Below, piece after piece: positions 5,764 to 10,694 of a stretch of DNA of 10,694 bases. The notes beneath the pieces are model-generated. The model was given only the letters and a program-made list of their open reading frames with translations. It was not told the DNA's origin and ran no database searches. A program made the position numbers and the translations under genes. The stretch covers positions 1-10,694 of the forward strand of contig JAWOGN010000226.1 of NCBI GenBank assembly GCA_046496815.1, given 5' to 3'. Position 1 is the first letter of the stretch; each line of letters opens with the position of its first letter. This DNA is from JAWOGN01 sp046496815. GTDB lineage: Bacteria; Desulfobacterota; DSM-4660; Desulfatiglandales; Desulfatiglandaceae.

Positions 5764-7131
5764 CTATGGGTGGTATTCACCGATGACGAGGACCGCATTG
5801 TGTCCGCCGAAACCAAAGGATTGTGAAATGGCTTTCTTTATGGGATAGGAATCCGTCCGGGTAACAAAATTCAGGTCTTTCAAGGGATGTTCAAGGTTCC
5901 TGCTCACATGTGTCGTCTGATTGAAAATGCTCAAGACGGTTACAATCGCTTCAATGGCACCGGAGGCTCCCAGCGTATGCCCGATCAGGGACTTGGTGGA
6001 GTTGACCCATACGTCTTTTCCAAACATACTTTCAATGATGCGTGCCTCGGCCTCATCATTGAGCAAAGTGCCCGTACCGTGACTGTTGATATAGTCGATA
6101 TCTTTTTCCGATAATGCCGCATCGGCCAGCGCCTTTTTGATCATTCGTTGGATGTTGTAGCCGCTCTTCTCGATCATCATAATATTGTAGCCGTCGGAGG
6201 TCTCGGCGTAACCGAGTAGTTCCCCATATATGGGGGCATCCCGACGCCTGGCTCGTTCAAGATCTTCGATGAGAAGCACGGCACCTCCACCTTCACTGAA
6301 TAGAAAGCCGGAGCGATCGACATCAAAGGGACGGTTTATTGTATCCGGTTCTCCGGGGCCGGAAGCAAGCGCCCTGACTGTATCGAAGCCGAGAAATATG
6401 GCACCGTAATCGTCATACAGATATTCCACGCCGCCCACCAGGGCAAGGTCATGCTCACCGGAGCGCACCGATTTGAAGCCGTGTCCGATCGCCACCGTCC
6501 CTGAGGCGCATGCGGCGCAGTATGTATTGCTACTCCCAACAAGCCTGAATTTGATTCCGATGTTCCCCGAACATGCATTGGGCATGGTCATGGACACGCC
6601 GAAGGGGTTAAAGCGTTTCGGGCACAAAAGCCTTTCATGGATTTTCCTGAGTCGCTCAACACCTTTGTCCCCCTCCAGTTCAGAAATCAACTCGGAGAGT
6701 ACTCGCTTCTGGCGAATTAGCGCTTGATGGGAAAAAACGGAAGCAAAAGTCGACAACCCTCCGATTCCCGTTCCCATGAAGACACCGAATTTTTCGCTGT
6801 CAACGGATTCAATGGCATAGGTATTTCTTTTTTTGTCGACCTGCCCGTACCGGAGACCTGCCGAATCAAAAGCCTGAAACGCACAGGCAAGGGCAATGAG
6901 GCTGGTTTCGTCCAATTGTTTCTGTTCGAGGCGGGTGATCCCATACTTGGAATAGTCCACGGGAGGCAAAGGAGACCAAATCCGAGAATTGAAATCAGCG
7001 TAGTGGTGCCACTGCTCAGGGATCGCAGATACGCAGGTTTTTGCCGCAAGGGAATTTGACCAGAAGTCTTCTACATCCTGCCCAATGGCCGTGAGAACAC
7101 CCAAGCCGGTAATAACAACACGCCTTTTCAT
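5764..7131 (-). CDS. Beta-ketoacyl-ACP synthase, KAS II (FabF-like), enlarged
   Basis: The 455-aa protein is a condensing enzyme with the complete Cys-His-His site: C208 in CAACASGT, H351 in SHGTGTLLND and H385 in STKSLIGHTLGASGA (with K380). The N-terminus RRVVITGLGVLTAIG and the C-terminus SQSFGFGGHNAVLV are typical of the thiolase fold. It condenses an acyl group with malonyl-ACP in the cytosol. It is about 40 residues longer than housekeeping FabF. Most of the excess lies before the active cysteine, including a charged helical segment of roughly 30 residues (about 137-170, LIRQKRVLSELISELEG) and a longer segment at 98-113. This points to a specialised ketosynthase and not the primary FabF. 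It lies 12 bp after the ACP gene; AGGA stands about 11 bases before ATG 7131. Product and chain length cannot be read. Confidence 0.9.
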   Translation of the reverse strand: MKRRVVITGLGVLTAIGQDVEDFWSNSLAAKTCVSAIPEQWHHYADFNSRIWSPLPPVDYSKYGITRLEQKQLDETSLIALACAFQAFDSAGLRYGQVDKKRNTYAIESVDSEKFGVFMGTGIGGLSTFASVFSHQALIRQKRVLSELISELEGDKGVERLRKIHERLLCPKRFNPFGVSMTMPNACSGNIGIKFRLVGSSNTYCAACASGTVAIGHGFKSVRSGEHDLALVGGVEYLYDDYGAIFLGFDTVRALASGPGEPDTINRPFDVDRSGFLFSEGGGAVLLIEDLERARRRDAPIYGELLGYAETSDGYNIMMIEKSGYNIQRMIKKALADAALSEKDIDYINSHGTGTLLNDEAEARIIESMFGKDVWVNSTKSLIGHTLGASGAIEAIVTVLSIFNQTTHVSRNLEHPLKDLNFVTRTDSYPIKKAISQSFGFGGHNAVLVIGEYHP

Positions 7132-7143
7132 AAATACATAATC

Positions 7144-7413
7144 CTAACTTTGGGCCGTTTCTCCTGTCAGAGCCATAATATAATGAACCGCATCACTAAG
7201 GGTGACGATTTTTTCTGCCTCTTCATCCGGAATCTTCTTATCAAAAGCATCCTCAAACTCCATCAAGAGTGTAACGAAATCCAGGGATTCAGCCCCTAAA
7301 TCCTCCTCGAATTTCGTTTCCAATGAGAGCTCATTTTCATCCGTACTGAATACTTCTGCAACAACTTCTCTCACCTTTTTGTATACAGTATCAAACGTCA
7401 TCTCCTCACCCAT
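7144..7413 (-). CDS. Acyl carrier protein
   Basis: The 89-aa protein has the four-helix ACP layout: TVYKKVREVVAEVF, then LETKFEEDLGAESLDFVTLLMEFEDAF, then IPDEEAEKIVTLSDAVHYI. S43 in GAESLD is the phosphopantetheine site; the usual Asp before the Ser is Glu here. It is acidic and slightly longer than the ~78-aa housekeeping ACP. It would carry growing acyl chains to the neighbouring FabZ and ketosynthase. The start is ATG 7413, with AGGAG eight bases upstream, the strongest ribosome site in the window; an in-frame ATG at 7401 directly abuts a GAGGAG and is less suitable. Its closeness to the ketosynthase (12 bp) implies co-expression. It is probably a dedicated carrier and not the main AcpP, because no fabD/fabG neighbour is present. 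Confidence 0.93.
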   Translation of the reverse strand: MGEEMTFDTVYKKVREVVAEVFSTDENELSLETKFEEDLGAESLDFVTLLMEFEDAFDKKIPDEEAEKIVTLSDAVHYIMALTGETAQS

Positions 7414-7431
7414 GGATTAGTCTCCTTTTAC

Positions 7432-7660
7432 ATATACATATTTTTTAAAATGCCCCCTCCCCGATGGACCCAGGAAGGTTTTGAGACCCCTGCTCTCCGT
7501 TCAGGGACTTCGTTGTCGAGCCCCTTTCAGGGGGACTTGCTGAGGGCTTCGCGTCAACCGGGAAAGCCTCACCAAGTTTGAACAACAAGACGATCCAAGC
7601 CCTCTGAGACGCCCACATGGCTTCGATATGATCAACCCGGCGACCTTCTACCGCCGCTTT
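7432..7660 (-). repeat. Structured repeat-like insertion between fabZ and the ACP gene
   Basis: This 200-bp stretch, in an otherwise compact module, is rich in short repeats. An 8-bp inverted repeat (GAGGGCTT/AAGCCCTC) frames one part. AGTCCCC and GGGGCT form a hairpin around CTGAAA. AAGTCCCCCTGAA recurs as AAGTCCCTGAA 30 bases on. One minus-strand frame stays open across it (to 7445) but has no protein-like features. The fabZ stop lies inside its upstream edge and the last residues of FabZ (GGRRSPG) appear to be read from it. I interpret it as a small non-coding repetitive element; edges are approximate. Confidence 0.45.
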
Positions 7661-8096
7661 TTGCGAAAGTTGCGGTAAATTCCGCTTCACAGACTTTTTT
7701 CTCTCTGACGGTCGTCACACCGGAAAGCTTAACCGCCCATGAACTTTTTTTCAAGAACCTTACGCTCATAAGGAGCTGATCTCCGGGAACGACCGTTCGC
7801 CTGAATTTGACCTTGTCGATGGCAATGAAGTACACCGGTGTTCCATACATTTCTTCGGGTTGAGAGGAAAAGGCAAGGACCCCGCCGGCCTGTGCCATCC
7901 CTTCGACGATGAGCACACCGGGCATAATGGGGTTTTCCGGAAAATGCCCCTTAAAAAAAGGCTCGTTTCCTGTGACGTTTTTCAGTGCGACAATCCTTTC
8001 TCCAGGCACGAGTTCCAGCACCCGATCAATCAAAATGAAAGGATAGCGGTGGGGCATCATCTTCAGTATTGTTCTAACATTTATGGGCAGGTCCAT
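7632..8096 (-). CDS. fabZ: 3-hydroxyacyl-ACP dehydratase, FabZ type
   Basis: The 154-aa protein is a single hot-dog-fold dehydratase that removes water from 3-hydroxyacyl-ACP to give the trans-2-enoyl-ACP. MPHRYPFILIDRV (14-26) is the family N-terminus. GHFPENPIMPGVLIVEGMAQ holds the catalytic H51 and E65. FIAIDKVKFRRTVVPGD (90-106) is the second conserved block. Length is normal, but the last residues (KSGGRRSPG) replace the usual short end and run into the repeat-like stretch downstream. The ATG at 8096 is the only start, since an in-frame TGA precedes it by seven codons. There is no Shine-Dalgarno; a short ORF with a good ribosome site overlaps the start. It is first in the fabZ-ACP-KS unit, with its own promoter. 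As an accessory copy or the genome's only FabZ it cannot be ranked from here. Confidence 0.93.
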   Translation of the reverse strand: MDLPINVRTILKMMPHRYPFILIDRVLELVPGERIVALKNVTGNEPFFKGHFPENPIMPGVLIVEGMAQAGGVLAFSSQPEEMYGTPVYFIAIDKVKFRRTVVPGDQLLMSVRFLKKSSWAVKLSGVTTVREKKVCEAEFTATFAKSGGRRSPG

Positions 8097-8136
8097 GAGA
8101 AGCCACGCAAGTGATCAAGCAGTTCATATATTCCAT
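8074..8136 (-). CDS. Possible leader peptide overlapping the fabZ start
   Basis: ATG 8136 follows a GGAG with an eight-base gap and opens 20 codons, MEYMNCLITCVASHGPAHKC, ending in TAG at 8074. It overlaps the first 23 bases of fabZ in another frame. Because fabZ itself has no Shine-Dalgarno, ribosomes finishing this ORF could re-initiate at or near ATG 8096. It may be chance; no homology is claimed. Confidence 0.35.
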   Translation of the reverse strand: MEYMNCLITCVASHGPAHKC

Positions 8137-8169
8137 TTTTGGTTCTCCGCTCTCCCCGGCATAATCATG

Positions 8170-8198
8170 ATTTTATACCATCCATGTGAATCTGTCAC
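8170..8198 (-). promoter_or_regulatory. Promoter of the fabZ-ACP-KS unit
   Basis: GTGACA (8193-8198) and TAAAAT (8170-8175) on the minus strand are 17 bp apart; each is close to the sigma70 consensus. The implied transcript starts about 65 bases before fabZ, between fabZ and the transporter gene. Confidence 0.55.
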
Positions 8199-8200
8199 AT
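8184..8200. promoter_or_regulatory. 17-bp palindromic operator candidate over the -35 box
   Basis: ATGTGA-ATCTG-TCACAT is a perfect 6-bp inverted repeat with a 5-base centre and covers the -35 hexamer of the fabZ promoter. The half sites match the CRP/FNR-type TGTGA, but the spacing is one base shorter than the CRP consensus. Its position suits repression. Confidence 0.5.
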
Positions 8201-8238
8201 TTCCGTATTTTCTTATTGGACGCTCCCATCTCACGCGT

Positions 8239-10590
8239 CTACCCGTAGGGTGGCCACAGGATCGGCAGCAAGCCCACAGACACCAGTAGAGAGACAATCG
8301 TTATGGGCACGCCGACTTTCACATAGTCGATGAAGCGATAGCCGCCGGGGCCCATGACGAGCAGGTGGGCGGGGTGCGACAGGGGGCTGGCAAAGCTCGA
8401 CGAAGCCGAGATGGCCACGGTCATCATCAATAAGTGCGGCGAGATTTCCAAAGTCCCGGCGGCACTGAGCGCCACCGGAGACATCAAAACCACCAGTGCC
8501 GCTGTGGGAATAACCTGCGTGCCGATCACCGTTACGATAAAGAGCGCCGCAACCACCCAGTGGGGACCAAGATCACCGACTGCGGCGATCAAAGCGCCGG
8601 CCCCCATCTGCGCCGCTCCGGTGTTTTCGATGGCGGCACCCAACGGCAGCATGCCGGCGATAAGGAAAACGATTTTCCACTCAATGGCCCGATATGCTTC
8701 CTCCATGCTCAAGCATCCGAGAAGCACCATCAGCACCGCCCCCGTAAGCGCGGCAATGGCGATCGGAACAAGGCCGAGAATAGCACTCAGGAGGACCGCC
8801 AGCATGATGGCGACGGCGATGCGAGCCTTTTCCAGGCGCGGCGCTCGTACGGCGGCCTCATCCAGCACGAGAAAATCGGGATCGCGGGCCAACGTCTCCA
8901 GATTGCTGCGCTGTCCGTAGACCAGCAGGGCATCTCCGAACTGCAAAGGCATGTCCTGAAGTCCGCTGCGATAGGCGCGTCCCTTTCTCCAGATGGCGAG
9001 CACGCTGATCCCATAGCGCTCGCGAAAAAGCAGGTCGGCAAGCGTGCGGCCCGCAAGGGTGGTCCTTGGCGAGAGCAAAACCTCCGTCACTCCGATTTGT
9101 TGGGACTCCAGATCGGCGACCAGACTGGACGGTTGCTTCTCGATCTGCAGCGCCTGAAGGCCTTCGAGAACTTCAAGATCGCGCGGCGAACCCTGCAGCA
9201 CGAGCAGATCGCCGGCCAGCACCTTTTCATCCGGCGAAGGCATGCACAGCAGTTCCTCATCCCGAACGAGCCCAACCACGGTGAGACCGAACACATTCCC
9301 CAGGCGGCTTTCCACCAGATCGTGCTCGGCCAGCACCGATCCCGGTGGCACGCGCACGGGCAATAACTGAGTGCGGTCACCGGCAAACGCCTTCACCCGA
9401 TCCGATGCCGGGAAGTGCAGTTCCGTGAAAAAACCCAGGCGGGCCAGAGCTTCCAGCGCCTCCCGTTCACCCTGAAGGAGCAGTCGATCCCCGGCCGTAA
9501 GTTGATGGCGTCGCAGATCCTTTACGTCCCCTTCAATCGGACAATGCAGCGCAACCACATGAACCCGATGCTCACGCCGCAAGCCACTCTCCGCCAGCGT
9601 GGAACCCAGCAGCGGCGATCCTTCAATGACAATTCCCTCGGCAAACTGAAGGCGCTGAGAGACCGATTTTTCGGCGACGTCCTTTGACTCGACCCGGAGG
9701 TGCTGGCTGGCGTGAAAGCGCTGTAGGTGCTCGGGACGACCGTGAACGATCAGCGTGTCTCCGGACTGCAGCAGGTCGTTTGGACGGGGAGCAAGTATCA
9801 ACGAACTTTTCCGCTGAAGCGCCAGCACGGTCAGGTAAAGCGCCGAACCCAACCGGCTCTCGGCGAGTTTGCGGCCGTCGAGCGGTGATCCTGCTGGAAT
9901 CCGGGTGGTGAAGATGTGCGTGTCGAGCTGGTAGGAAGCGCCGACTGCCAAGCGGCTGTCGGCGTCCGTACCCGCGGAGCGGCTGGGGAGAAGCCGCCGC
10001 CCGACAAGCACCATGAAGACGATGCCGGCCGCTACGATGGCCGCGGTGATCGGTGTGAAGTCGAAGAGACCGAAGGGGCGCAGACCTGCGTTTTGGACTG
10101 CGTCGGTCACCAAAATGTTGGGCGGGGTGGAGATGCCGGTGAAAGGACCGCCGAGGAGGCAGCCGAGCGCCAGCGGCATGAGCAGGCGGGAGGGTGGTCG
10201 TCCGCTGCGCCGTGCCAGCTCCATCGTCGTTGGCAGCAGAATGGCGGCGACCGTTACCGTGTTGATGAGCGCCGACAGCAGGCTGGCGGCAGTCATCAAA
10301 GCAACCATGAGCATGCCTTCGCCGCCTTTTGTGAAACGCTGTAACGGCTCTCCGAGCTTATGGGCGATACCGGTGCGCGTCAGCCCCGCGGACAGGATGA
10401 ACAAGGCCCACACGGTGACCACTGCCGGACTGCTGAAGCCGGCCAGCGCCTCTTGCCCGCTGACCAACCCGGTCAATGCAAGGGCCGACAACACCAGCAG
10501 TCCCACCACATCCACGCGCACCCACCCACCGATGAACAGGACGAATGCAGCGGCGACGATCATGAGCAGTATAATGACTTCAAACGACAA
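8239..10590 (-). CDS. SLC13/DASS-type permease with four RCK_C (TrkA_C) domains
   Basis: The 783-aa inner-membrane protein has two hydrophobic halves split by a long cytosolic part. The N-terminal half (1-200) holds FSSPAVVTVWALFILSAGL, LINTVTVAAILLP and GGPFTGISTPPNILV, matching the DASS/ArsB-like fold. Four RCK_C domains follow at about 220-292, 315-384, 407-480 and 500-568, each with a GDxLxVxG-type core. The C-terminal half (590-783) ends with VMGPGGYRFIDYVKVGVP. Relatives carry anions such as sulfate or dicarboxylates with sodium; the substrate here is unknown. In the second half the usual SNTA motif reads IPTA and the later TN position reads HPAH. Four RCK_C domains exceed the two I expect. 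The start is TTG 10590, after GGGGGA about seven bases upstream; this gives the family N-terminus MSFEVIILL. GC content is clearly higher than in the neighbours. Monocistronic within the window. Confidence 0.88.
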   Translation of the reverse strand: MSFEVIILLMIVAAAFVLFIGGWVRVDVVGLLVLSALALTGLVSGQEALAGFSSPAVVTVWALFILSAGLTRTGIAHKLGEPLQRFTKGGEGMLMVALMTAASLLSALINTVTVAAILLPTTMELARRSGRPPSRLLMPLALGCLLGGPFTGISTPPNILVTDAVQNAGLRPFGLFDFTPITAAIVAAGIVFMVLVGRRLLPSRSAGTDADSRLAVGASYQLDTHIFTTRIPAGSPLDGRKLAESRLGSALYLTVLALQRKSSLILAPRPNDLLQSGDTLIVHGRPEHLQRFHASQHLRVESKDVAEKSVSQRLQFAEGIVIEGSPLLGSTLAESGLRREHRVHVVALHCPIEGDVKDLRRHQLTAGDRLLLQGEREALEALARLGFFTELHFPASDRVKAFAGDRTQLLPVRVPPGSVLAEHDLVESRLGNVFGLTVVGLVRDEELLCMPSPDEKVLAGDLLVLQGSPRDLEVLEGLQALQIEKQPSSLVADLESQQIGVTEVLLSPRTTLAGRTLADLLFRERYGISVLAIWRKGRAYRSGLQDMPLQFGDALLVYGQRSNLETLARDPDFLVLDEAAVRAPRLEKARIAVAIMLAVLLSAILGLVPIAIAALTGAVLMVLLGCLSMEEAYRAIEWKIVFLIAGMLPLGAAIENTGAAQMGAGALIAAVGDLGPHWVVAALFIVTVIGTQVIPTAALVVLMSPVALSAAGTLEISPHLLMMTVAISASSSFASPLSHPAHLLVMGPGGYRFIDYVKVGVPITIVSLLVSVGLLPILWPPYG

Positions 10591-10694
10591 GGTGATGTCC
10601 CCCGGAGATTATCAGGATACGGGTCGAAGGTCCTTGACGGTTATCGATTTCTTCGCCGAAGGATCTTGAGGATACTACAATTATGATATATTTC
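10591..10694. other. Upstream region of the transporter, cut by the window edge
   Basis: About 100 bp with no gene. A minus-strand CATAAT near 10680-10685 could be a -10 box, but its -35 would lie outside the window. CTTCGCCGAAG is a small inverted repeat with no assigned role. Confidence 0.3.

Noticed and set aside
7445..7690. 81-codon minus-strand ORF across the fabZ end and repeat-like stretch
   Set aside because: It begins inside fabZ in another frame and shows no domain; it is better explained as an open frame through a repetitive element.
8220..8240. GACGC/GCGTC hairpin as terminator of the transporter gene
   Set aside because: Only five base pairs, an 11-base loop and no T tract.
8434..9366. 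310-codon plus-strand ORF opposite the transporter
   Set aside because: A long antisense frame in GC-rich DNA; its Arg/Gln/His-rich product has no fold features, while the minus strand encodes a clear permease.

Overview
The window looks like chromosomal DNA of a Gram-negative, probably anaerobic, delta-proteobacterial lineage (Desulfobacterota, Desulfobacterales-like). This is inferred from the style of the proteins (a ubiquitin-like/Mut7-C fusion, a DinB with a Desulfobacterota-like look, an exported rhodanese, a 49-residue leucine-rich small protein) and not from any marker gene. Two sampled 60-base lines from the left and middle are about 45-48% GC, while one sampled line from the right-hand transporter is about 62%. 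No rRNA, tRNA, CRISPR array, transposase or phage gene is visible.

Layout. 1-219: a 49-aa small ORF on the minus strand with its own terminator-like hairpin. 220-769: no convincing gene, only a weak minus-strand coding-like stretch. 770-1489 (-): an exported protein made of nine MORN repeats. 1502-1650: AT-rich divergent intergenic region. 1651-3597 (+): a two-gene unit in which a ubiquitin-like/Mut7-C zinc-ribbon protein is followed with no gap by DNA polymerase IV (dinB). 3623-3665: an imperfect palindrome at the convergent junction. 3667-4599 (-): an EamA/DMT permease. 4600-4918: no gene. 4919-5692 (-): a self-contained unit for an exported single-domain rhodanese, with a good promoter and a textbook terminator. 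5764-8200 (-): an accessory fatty-acid-type module, FabZ dehydratase, acyl carrier protein and an enlarged KAS-II-type ketosynthase, with its own promoter, a 17-bp palindrome over the -35 box, a short ORF overlapping the fabZ start, and a structured, repeat-like insertion between fabZ and the ACP gene. 8239-10590 (-): a large SLC13/DASS-type permease with four RCK_C (TrkA_C) domains, in clearly more GC-rich DNA.

How the parts may work together. FabZ, ACP and KS supply the elongation and dehydration half-reactions on a dedicated carrier protein; the reductase steps would have to come from elsewhere, either the primary FAS or genes outside the window. Mut7-C and DinB are almost certainly co-transcribed and perhaps translationally coupled, but a functional link is only inferred. 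The other genes look like independent single-gene units. I found no clear new defence or mobile system. The least-explained signals are the insertion between fabZ and the ACP gene, the fabZ leader (operator-like palindrome plus overlapping short ORF), and the start-site motif shared by fabZ and the DMT gene.
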